Notes under the pieces: generated by a model | The model's database searches: none | Told to the model about the DNA's origin: nothing | Seen by the model: the letters and a program-made list of their open reading frames with translations, nothing else | NCBI GenBank assembly: GCA_018900995.1 | Contig: JAHIFH010000025.1 | Location: 1 to 14,813 of the forward strand | DNA from: Patescibacteria group bacterium | Lineage (GTDB): Bacteria > Patescibacteriota > Microgenomatia > PFEM01 > JAHIFH01 | Direction: 5' to 3' | Length of the DNA stretch: 14,813 bases | Shown here: piece after piece, positions 6,815 through 12,024 of the stretch | Numbering within the stretch: position 1 is the first letter of the stretch | How the letters are laid out: each line of letters opens with the position of its first letter | Program-made: the position numbers and the translations under genes

Positions 6815-7264
6815 TCAATTAATTAAATCGCATTTAGCGCGATGAAATAGTCTCTTATCAATTGCTTGATTAACCAAACCATCAGCCAATGAGTTTTTTT
6901 CTCGGGGAATTGTTTGATAAGAAACATTGCCTCCTACTTCTCTTTCCAGTTGGCGAACTTTGATAATCAAATTTCTCATTTTGATTTCTTTGACTTTAAA
7001 TAATCCATTAAGTTGATTAACAATCAATTTGGAGTCAAGAAAGAACTGGATACTGGATACTGGATACTGGATACTGGATTTAATCCATTTCAGAGCTTCA
7101 ATCACTGCTTGATATTCAGCCACATTATTGGTCGCCTTGCCGATAAATTTTCCTTGTTGATGAATAATTTTCCCTGACGAATCTTTAACCACAAAGCCAG
7201 TCGCCGCCGGACCCGGGTTTCCCCGGGCGCCACCATCAGCAAAAACAGTCAACCGTCTCGCCAT
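6815..7264 (-). CDS. rnhA: Ribonuclease HI family protein
   Basis: RNase HI cuts RNA in RNA-DNA hybrids (R-loops, primers). From the chosen start the protein has 149 residues: FADGGARGNPGPAATGFV with D10, NNVAEYQAVIEAL with E50, FFLDSKLIVNQLNG with D77, and EKNSLADGLVNQA with D128. All four acidic catalytic residues are therefore present. I chose the ATG at 7264 because it starts one base after the flippase stop and has a Shine-Dalgarno-like GAGGTAAGG upstream. An in-frame ATG at 7300 would add 12 unrelated residues overlapping the flippase gene. Residues 62-74 (KSSIQYPVSSIQF) are encoded by five perfect 7-base repeats, which lengthen the loop between the first helix and the next strand. It is the last gene of the origin operon. 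The protein is nearest to the stand-alone RNase HI family; gene naming by similarity only. Confidence 0.9.
   Translation of the reverse strand: MARRLTVFADGGARGNPGPAATGFVVKDSSGKIIHQQGKFIGKATNNVAEYQAVIEALKWIKSSIQYPVSSIQFFLDSKLIVNQLNGLFKVKEIKMRNLIIKVRQLEREVGGNVSYQTIPREKNSLADGLVNQAIDKRLFHRAKCDLIN
7045..7079. repeat. Heptanucleotide tandem array, ACTGGAT x5, inside rnhA
   Basis: Five perfect copies of ACTGGAT start at 7045, 7052, 7059, 7066 and 7073. On the coding strand the unit has no stop in any reading phase. A gain or loss of one copy would shift the rnhA frame upstream of catalytic D77. Confidence 0.97.
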
Positions 7265-7265
7265 G

Positions 7266-8588
7266 TTAGAAAACCTTACCTCGATTCTTAATAAACTCAA
7301 TTACGGTCTTGGGAAATCGAAAAGGAGAGGGAATAAATTCCAGTAGTCGGAAAATAAAAATGGAGGTAATGATTAAAACCAAACTCTCAGTAAAAATAGT
7401 GACTACCGCTGCCCCATAATAAGAATATTGAGGAATTACTAAAGCATTGGCAATCACATTAAAAACTAAAGCTCCCAAAGCAATAAAAAAATAGCGGCGC
7501 TGTTTTCCTAAAGCGACAATGGTGTAACCGGTTAAGTGATTAAGATAAGCCAAAAAAAGAGCCAGCCCTAGTAATCGTAAAACAGCAATCGAGTCACTAA
7601 ACTCTAATAGCCTTTTCTGAGTGATTAGTTTTACTGCCAAGGGAGCAAATAACCAGACACCAATCACCGCCGTTATTCCCATTAAGAACATAAAATCAAA
7701 TGACTTTTGGTAAATTCGCTTCAGTTTAGTCCTCCATTTAGTTAAATCAGAATAGCGAGAAAGAATTGGCAAAAGAGCAATCATAAAATAAGCAGCGCCC
7801 AAAATTAAAACATCATAAATCCGATAGGCAACCGCATAAATACCCACTGCTCCACTTCCTTTAATAGAGCCCAACATCACTGTGTCAATTTTGTTGTCAA
7901 TAGTAAAAATTAATAAAATCGCCCCCATAGGAAAAGATTCCACCAACAACCGTCTAATAAACTGCCTATCAAATCGCCAATCAAACTTAATGGTTCTGGA
8001 AGCTAAAAAGAAACCAATGGTAATCCCCGCTAAATTAGCCAAAACAACAGCGCTAATTAGAGGAATAAGTCCCAATCGCTGCCAGACAAAAAACAAAGAA
8101 ATTAAAAGAATGAGAATGCTAATAGTCATATCAACGACACTTTGTTTTTGGAGTTGCAACTTAGTCTGGAAAATAACTAGCAAAGAAGCTTTAAGGGTAT
8201 TGAGAATTAAAATTAAAGAACCAAGCATGATTGCTCTCCGCACCAATAAAGGATTAGTTGTCTGGAGGGGAATCACCATTGCTGCCAAGGCCATCATTAA
8301 AGCCGCCATCAAAGAAAGCGCTAATCTAATTAAAAAAATGTTTGCTAGAGCCCTATCTACTTTTTTTCTTTCTTTAGCTGCTTCTCGCACGCCAATTGTA
8401 GCTGTCCCCCAGTCAGCAAAAGCGCCAAAGATAACCGCCAGGGCAATGACATACATGTAATTACCAAAGCCTTCAGGACCTAGATAATTAATAAGGAGAA
8501 CAGTCACTAGTAAGCCAAAAATGACGGTTATTGCTTTGGTAGCAATTTGAACAACGGTATTAAAAGCAACTTTTTGTGAGAGGTTCAT
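7266..8588 (-). CDS. Wzx-like polysaccharide flippase (MATE/MOP superfamily)
   Basis: This integral membrane protein of about 440 residues has 12 or more hydrophobic segments. The N-terminal pattern (NLSQKVAFNTVVQIATKAITVIFG, YLGPEGFGNYMYVIAL, then WGTATIGVREAAKERKKVDRALANIFLIRL) is typical of Polysacc_synt/RfbX-type flippases, which move lipid-linked oligosaccharides or polymers across the cytoplasmic membrane. A central charged loop (SRYSDLTKWRTKLKRIYQKSF) separates the two halves, as in the family. I chose the ATG at 8588 because it forms a 4-base ATGA overlap with the stop of the upstream gene and has GGAG just before it; an in-frame ATG at 8597 would add three residues. It sits between a Wzy-like gene and rnhA, so it probably exports the substrate that the Wzy-like protein polymerises or transfers. 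The substrate is unknown. Confidence 0.87.
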   Translation of the reverse strand: MNLSQKVAFNTVVQIATKAITVIFGLLVTVLLINYLGPEGFGNYMYVIALAVIFGAFADWGTATIGVREAAKERKKVDRALANIFLIRLALSLMAALMMALAAMVIPLQTTNPLLVRRAIMLGSLILILNTLKASLLVIFQTKLQLQKQSVVDMTISILILLISLFFVWQRLGLIPLISAVVLANLAGITIGFFLASRTIKFDWRFDRQFIRRLLVESFPMGAILLIFTIDNKIDTVMLGSIKGSGAVGIYAVAYRIYDVLILGAAYFMIALLPILSRYSDLTKWRTKLKRIYQKSFDFMFLMGITAVIGVWLFAPLAVKLITQKRLLEFSDSIAVLRLLGLALFLAYLNHLTGYTIVALGKQRRYFFIALGALVFNVIANALVIPQYSYYGAAVVTIFTESLVLIITSIFIFRLLEFIPSPFRFPKTVIEFIKNRGKVF

Positions 8589-9847
8589 CGTCTCCATGAT
8601 AAACCAAAAACAATTGTTAATAAAAGCTGGGATTGTTGAAGGGTGAGCCAGTAATGGTCAAAAAGACCAAGAGCAAAGATGATGCTAACGGCTACGATCA
8701 GTGACCAGTGACCAGTGACCAATAATCTTTTGTAGATTAGAACCAAAAGCCATAAGAAAATTAGGAGTCCTACTAAACCCGTTTCCGCCGCTATTAGGAG
8801 AAAGACGTTATGAACTGGCTGAAGCCAATAAGTCATCCCAAATTGTTGCCAGTAATCAGGCAACCGGGGAATAAAATTATTAAGTCCCACTCCAGCTAAA
8901 GGACTAGCTTTTATCATCTCAATAGCAATTTGGGCAAGAGAGAAGCGCTGGGTTAGGGTTTCTTGTCCAGAAAGTGGTAAAGCAAAACGATAATAAAAAA
9001 CACCAATTAAAACTAAAAGAAAGATTAAGCCAGCCACCCTTCTTTTCTTTCCCCACCAACTTCGGGTGACTAATCCAAAACCAACTAGCAAACCAATTAA
9101 CCAAGTTGCCCGCGAAAAAGAAAGGACTAGTCCTATTAGGGCTAGAATAAATACCAATATCCAATAAATTCCAATTGACCAATTTTTTTTGAGTTTGTTA
9201 ATTAGTTGATTTGTTAATTTGAAATTTCCGAGGAGCAAAATAATTGCGACGAGGAAAAATCCTGCCAAAACATTAGGGTGGGAAAAAGTGGCGTAGGGTC
9301 GGAGGACCAACCGACCATTAATAATTGCTTTAGCAATCCCAGGAGTGATGATATTAAAATTTCTTTCTCCTAACCACCAGAAGATTCCACCAAGAGAGGC
9401 TTGTTTAACGAACTGGAAAATGGCGATCAAGGACGAATAGACCACTGCCAAAGATAGTGGATAGCGTATAGCGTATAGCGTATAGTTGCTCTTGGCAATA
9501 TAAAATCCTAAAAAAGTAAATTCTAAAACTTTAATCAATTTGTAAAAGGCAGCACCCCTGTTGACCGCTAAAAAAGAGTTAACCAAAAGAAAAATAAAAA
9601 TTGCCCCAACTACCCAATTCTTTTGGATCTTATCTCTTATCTCATATCTCTTATCTCTTATCTTCTCTTGCCACCACCAAGTTAATAAAATGGCAATAAC
9701 TAAAAGGTCAGTTAAATAAAGAGTGGGGGATAAATAATCAACGGCCAAGCCCAAGACTTGTGTCCATTCAAACCAAAAATGACGACCAAGTTGAACAGGG
9801 AGTAGAAAAATGAGCAGCCAAAAAAATTGGCGATGAAGCTTCTTCAT
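8585..9847 (-). CDS. O-antigen ligase / Wzy polymerase-like membrane protein
   Basis: This 420-aa polytopic membrane protein of the O-antigen ligase/polymerase (Wzy_C) superfamily has about 11-12 hydrophobic segments. It has the usual motif region RPYATFSHPNVLAGFFL (183-199), SFSRATWLIGLLVGFG (243-258) and a large extracytoplasmic loop (about 289-345) with SPLAGVGLNNF and PVHNVFLLIAAETG. Such proteins polymerise or transfer lipid-linked glycans on the outer face of the membrane. A CPR cell would have no LPS, so the acceptor is more likely a cell-wall or S-layer glycan (inference). The ATG overlaps the jag stop as ATGA, predicting translational coupling. Three short loops (residues 62-74, 121-132, 376-383) are encoded by 7-base tandem repeats, a feature not seen in its core-gene neighbours upstream. 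Which of ligase or polymerase it is cannot be decided from sequence alone. Confidence 0.85.
   Translation of the reverse strand: MKKLHRQFFWLLIFLLPVQLGRHFWFEWTQVLGLAVDYLSPTLYLTDLLVIAILLTWWWQEKIRDKRYEIRDKIQKNWVVGAIFIFLLVNSFLAVNRGAAFYKLIKVLEFTFLGFYIAKSNYTLYAIRYPLSLAVVYSSLIAIFQFVKQASLGGIFWWLGERNFNIITPGIAKAIINGRLVLRPYATFSHPNVLAGFFLVAIILLLGNFKLTNQLINKLKKNWSIGIYWILVFILALIGLVLSFSRATWLIGLLVGFGLVTRSWWGKKRRVAGLIFLLVLIGVFYYRFALPLSGQETLTQRFSLAQIAIEMIKASPLAGVGLNNFIPRLPDYWQQFGMTYWLQPVHNVFLLIAAETGLVGLLIFLWLLVLIYKRLLVTGHWSLIVAVSIIFALGLFDHYWLTLQQSQLLLTIVFGLSWRR
8701..8721. repeat. Heptanucleotide tandem array, GTGACCA x3
   Basis: Three perfect copies start at 8701, 8708 and 8715, preceded by a partial, one-mismatch copy (GATCA). 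They encode residues 376-383 (LVTGHWSL) of the Wzy-like protein, in a loop between membrane segments. The unit is stop-free in every phase. Confidence 0.9.
9453..9487. repeat. Heptanucleotide tandem array, (G/T)ATAGCG x5 (outer copies imperfect)
   Basis: The five units are GATAGTG, GATAGCG, TATAGCG, TATAGCG and TATAGTT. They encode residues 121-132 (NYTLYAIRYPLS) of the Wzy-like protein, between two membrane segments. The coding-strand unit contains no stop in any phase. Confidence 0.9.
9628..9662. repeat. Heptanucleotide tandem array, TCTTATC x5 with one variant unit
   Basis: Units 1, 2, 4 and 5 are TCTTATC and unit 3 is TCATATC. They encode residues 62-74 (KIRDKRYEIRDKI) of the Wzy-like protein, in a charged loop. 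A perfect unit 3 would place TAA in frame; the variant gives TAT (Tyr68). Confidence 0.95.
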
Positions 9848-10311
9848 GCTTTAGGATGAACAACCACATACCGATTTCTACCCTCTCCCTCAGAAGTTGT
9901 CTCAACATCACTTTCCTCAGCTAAAGCTATATGGATAATCCTTCTTTCTGCAGAGGGCATCGGCGGTAAAGATTGAGCTTCTTTGGAAAATCGGGCTTTT
10001 TGAGCAGCCGCCAAAGCCATTTTTTCCAGTGTCTCTTGGCGGCGCTGACGATAATCACCCACATTAACAACAATCCTTAACCATTCACTAGTCTGGCGAT
10101 AAATAATCATCGCCACGATTCTTTGAAAAGCCCTTAAGGTCTCACCGTGATAGCCAATCAAAATACCCGGGTCTTCTGTTTCTAGTTGAACTTGATAGAC
10201 ATCCTCATCAGAAGTAATCTTAATCTCTGTCTTAACTTCGAGATGATCAAGAAGCTCTTTAACAACCTTCTTGAGTTTAGTTATCTTTTGAGTTTCAGTT
10301 TTCTTAGCCAT
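9844..10311 (-). CDS. jag: Jag/KhpB (EloR) RNA-binding protein, KH + R3H, lacking the Jag_N domain
   Basis: KhpB/EloR binds RNA and is linked to cell elongation and envelope control in Gram-positive bacteria; the gene normally follows yidC. The 155-aa protein has a KH domain at about 28-84 with the GxxG loop as GYHG (53-56) followed by ETLRAFQRIV, and an R3H domain at about 95-154 (ERRIIHIAL with R123 and H127, then TTSEGEGRNRYVVVHP). The N-terminal Jag_N domain of longer homologues is missing, and a short Lys-rich leader (MAKKTETQKITKLKK) stands in its place. The start overlaps yidC by 31 bases, and the stop overlaps the Wzy-like start as ATGA, so it is translated within one operon. Only a weak GGTGG lies upstream of the ATG. 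Confidence 0.93.
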   Translation of the reverse strand: MAKKTETQKITKLKKVVKELLDHLEVKTEIKITSDEDVYQVQLETEDPGILIGYHGETLRAFQRIVAMIIYRQTSEWLRIVVNVGDYRQRRQETLEKMALAAAQKARFSKEAQSLPPMPSAERRIIHIALAEESDVETTSEGEGRNRYVVVHPKA

Positions 10312-11093
10312 GGTTCAAGTCCACCCCAACCACCAATAAAATATTGTTGAATCGCCATTAAAAGAGAAAAAGTCAACCAATATAAAACCAAGCCAGAAGG
10401 AAAAGAGTAACCAATAAGGATGGTTAATAAAGGGAACATATATGTCATTTGCGATTGCATTGTGGTCGCCATGTCATCAGCCATCCCTGGAGTTTTGGTG
10501 GCTTCTTTTTTAGCAGCCGCAATTGCTGGCATCATCATTTTTGAATAAATTAATTGAGCTAATGCCGCGGCTAATAAAAAGAAACCGGGTAAAGGAATGG
10601 GAATTCCAGGCAAATGGGAAATATCTGGTTTACCCAAATCTAGATATAAAAACCTAGTGTTAATCACTGTTTCGGCGGGCAACTGTAGTTGAGGGTAAAG
10701 AACTTCATTTAGTTTCTGAATAACATCACCATCAACTCGCAAGACTTGAATAAAAGCCTGATAAAGAGCAATTAAGACAATCAGCTGAATAATTTGGGGT
10801 AAACAACCGGCAGCCGGATTAGCCCCATGTTGTTTGTAAAGATCCATTTGGGCTTTGGCATAAGCCTGTTTATCCTTACCATATTTTTTCTTTAACTTCT
10901 CCAGCTCGGGAGCAAGCTCTCTCATTTTACTTGCTGCCCTCATTGAAGAACGAGTCAAGGGAAAAAGAGCGAAGCGAATCGCTACCGTTAAAACAATTAA
11001 GGCTAAACCAAAATTTTGGAAAAGTACTTTATAAAGAAAAATCAGGGCATTAACTAAAGGCTGGTATAAAATTAAGTGCCAAAGTTCTTTCAT
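10281..11093 (-). CDS. yidC: Membrane protein insertase YidC (Oxa1 family)
   Basis: YidC inserts and folds membrane proteins, alone or with SecYEG. The 270-aa protein is of the short Gram-positive type, without a periplasmic P1 domain. It shows a membrane segment with the conserved Arg in the hydrophilic groove (VLTVAIRFALFPL, R40), the cytoplasmic helical hairpin (SMRAASKMRELAPELEKLKKKYG), then NPAAGCLPQIIQLIVLIALYQA, and C-terminal membrane segments ending FPSGLVLYWLTFSLLMAIQQYF. No lipobox is visible at the N-terminus. The ATG overlaps the yidD stop as ATGA, and the 3' end overlaps jag by 31 bases, which fits tight translational coupling in the rpmH-rnpA-yidD-yidC-jag string. Confidence 0.96.
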   Translation of the reverse strand: MKELWHLILYQPLVNALIFLYKVLFQNFGLALIVLTVAIRFALFPLTRSSMRAASKMRELAPELEKLKKKYGKDKQAYAKAQMDLYKQHGANPAAGCLPQIIQLIVLIALYQAFIQVLRVDGDVIQKLNEVLYPQLQLPAETVINTRFLYLDLGKPDISHLPGIPIPLPGFFLLAAALAQLIYSKMMMPAIAAAKKEATKTPGMADDMATTMQSQMTYMFPLLTILIGYSFPSGLVLYWLTFSLLMAIQQYFIGGWGGLEPWLRKLKLKR

Positions 11094-11326
11094 CTGATTG
11101 GGTCAAAGCCCCCTTTGCTCCAAGGGTGGCATTTTGTAATTCGTTTTAAACCTAAAAGGCTGCCTCGAATTATACCATAGCGCTCGATTGCTTGATAGGT
11201 ATATTCGGAGCAAGTCGGTTGAAAACGACAGGCGGCATCAGATAAAAACAAAAATTTTAGAATTGGGGAGCGGAAAAACCAAGATTTTTGGTAAGCTCTA
11301 ATTAATGAAAGTGCCAATTTCTTCAC
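11090..11326 (-). CDS. yidD: Membrane protein insertion efficiency factor YidD, GTG start
   Basis: YidD is a small inner-membrane-associated protein that assists YidC-dependent insertion. The 78-aa sequence carries the full family signature: FLSDAACRFQPTCSEYTYQAIERYG, then GSLLGLKRITKCHP and GGFDPIR, with three conserved cysteines and an amphipathic N-terminal helix (ALSLIRAYQKSWFF). The start codon is GTG, directly abutting the rnpA TAA stop, with a Shine-Dalgarno-like GGTGAG a few bases upstream. The stop overlaps yidC as ATGA. Length is close to the family norm. Confidence 0.95.
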   Translation of the reverse strand: MKKLALSLIRAYQKSWFFRSPILKFLFLSDAACRFQPTCSEYTYQAIERYGIIRGSLLGLKRITKCHPWSKGGFDPIR

Positions 11327-11671
11327 TTAACTCACCATCCCTGCCTTAGCAAAAAGCCTTTTAATCTCTTTTTTAATTTCTTCAATCTCAGCTTCAATAA
11401 TTTTTTTCTTTGCTAAAAAAACAACATCAAAACCGGATTTGATTTTAGGAGATAAATCAATAATCACCTCACTCAACAGTCTCTTCGCCCGATTTCTTTT
11501 AACTGCTTTTTTATGGATTTTAGAAGAAATGATAAAACCAAAGCGAGAAGGTTGATTTTCAACAGCTTGGTTGACTAATAAACTAAACAGTCTTCCTTGA
11601 ATAAGAGTGCCTTCTTTTTTAACTCGATTCAATTCTGTTCTTAAGGGAAGTCGGTGTTTTTTGGGTAGCAT
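11327..11671 (-). CDS. rnpA: Ribonuclease P protein component
   Basis: RnpA is the protein subunit of RNase P, which trims the 5' leader of pre-tRNAs. The 114-aa protein shows the N-terminal MLPKKHRL start, the central strand, and the RNR signature in RFGFIISSKIHKKAVKRNRAKRLLSE (about residues 43-68), followed by a typical DVVFLAKK strand and a C-terminal helix. The ATG directly follows the rpmH stop (TAA then ATG, no gap), so any ribosome-binding signal would lie inside rpmH, and re-initiation by ribosomes finishing rpmH is likely. It belongs to the conserved rpmH-rnpA-yidD-yidC order beside the origin. Confidence 0.95.
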   Translation of the reverse strand: MLPKKHRLPLRTELNRVKKEGTLIQGRLFSLLVNQAVENQPSRFGFIISSKIHKKAVKRNRAKRLLSEVIIDLSPKIKSGFDVVFLAKKKIIEAEIEEIKKEIKRLFAKAGMVS

Positions 11672-11809
11672 TTAAACGCTAAGGCGACTACGTCCTCTGG
11701 TTCGCCGTCTCTTAATAGTTTTTCTTCCATCAGAAGTATGCATCCGCTCACGGAAGCCATGAGTTTTTTTTCTTTTTTTCTTTTTTGGTTGATAGGTGCG
11801 CTTTGGCAT
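11672..11809 (-). CDS. rpmH: 50S ribosomal protein L34
   Basis: L34 is a small, very basic protein of the large ribosomal subunit. The translation is 45 residues: MPKRTYQPKKKKRKK, then THGFRERMHTSDGRKTIKRR and RTRGRSRLSV, an almost textbook L34 of normal length. It is the first gene of the minus-strand operon and stands divergent from dnaA, the usual arrangement at bacterial origins. The ATG has no Shine-Dalgarno sequence. A weak promoter with its -10 six bases upstream suggests a leaderless or very short-leader mRNA. Confidence 0.97.
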   Translation of the reverse strand: MPKRTYQPKKKKRKKTHGFRERMHTSDGRKTIKRRRTRGRSRLSV

Positions 11810-11815
11810 GATATT

Positions 11816-11844
11816 AGGATACTAAGAAATTAAGGGAAAAACAA
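11816..11844 (-). promoter_or_regulatory. Weak candidate rpmH promoter (leaderless geometry)
   Basis: On the minus strand, TTGTTT (11844-11839), a 17-base spacer and TATCCT (11821-11816) are followed by 6 bases and then the rpmH ATG. The geometry is the same as for the genes at 2622 and 2701, but the hexamers are poorer, so this may be chance. Confidence 0.3.
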
Positions 11845-11854
11845 GGCTAGTTTA

Positions 11855-11963
11855 GTACTTGACCCCGCACAACACTTACTTGTTCCCAAATACTCCGTGT
11901 TTGCGTCGCAAGAGCATGTATGCGGGGTCGCGTGCTATTTTTATTATTAAAGCGGTACTTGAC
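11855..11963. repeat. 9-bp direct repeats 100 bp apart around a structured 91-bp segment
   Basis: GTACTTGAC occurs at 11855-11863 and 11955-11963. Between them lies a segment richer in GC than its surroundings, with a 9-bp inverted repeat GACCCCGCA / TGCGGGGTC (11861-11869 and 11921-11929) and an inner small palindrome TTGCGTCGCAA (11901-11911). The right-hand copy supplies most of the dnaA -35. This could be a small inserted element with a target duplication, or a structured RNA; neither is proven. Confidence 0.5.
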
Positions 11964-11987
11964 ATTCTGTGGATAAGTTGTTTTAAT
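11959..11987 (+). promoter_or_regulatory. dnaA promoter with a DnaA box in its spacer
   Basis: A perfect -35 TTGACA (11959-11964), a 17-base spacer and -10 TTTAAT (11982-11987) give a leader of about 31 bases to the dnaA ATG, without a Shine-Dalgarno sequence. A second possible -10, TATTAT at 12008-12013, has no good -35. The spacer holds a perfect DnaA box, which predicts self-repression by DnaA. Confidence 0.55.
11968..11976 (-). promoter_or_regulatory. Perfect DnaA box (TTATCCACA on the minus strand)
   Basis: TGTGGATAA on the plus strand is an exact match to the E. coli/B. subtilis consensus on the other strand. It is the only perfect box I found in the 215-base rpmH-dnaA gap. It lies between the -35 and -10 of the dnaA promoter, so autoregulation is the simplest reading. 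Confidence 0.75.
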
Positions 11988-12024
11988 AATTTCTACTCCT
12001 GCCCCACTATTATCAGCCCTAAAC

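Noticed and set aside
7265..7300. Longer rnhA start at 7300
   Set aside because: It adds 12 residues unrelated to RNase HI and overlaps the flippase end, while the ATG at 7264 has a better ribosome-binding site.
7882..8460. 192-codon plus-strand open frame opposite the flippase gene
   Set aside because: Its translation is what the antisense of a hydrophobic membrane gene gives; the minus strand shows clear flippase motifs and operon coupling.
9192..9220. Degenerate TTGTTAATT-like repetition in the Wzy-like gene
   Set aside because: It could be an eroded heptamer array, but the copies are too diverged and AT-rich to tell from chance.
8585..9846. TGA recoding (Gly) as in Gracilibacteria/Absconditabacteria
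   Set aside because: TGA ends several genes at overlaps of the ATGA type and at normal protein ends, and no in-frame TGA was needed in any gene.
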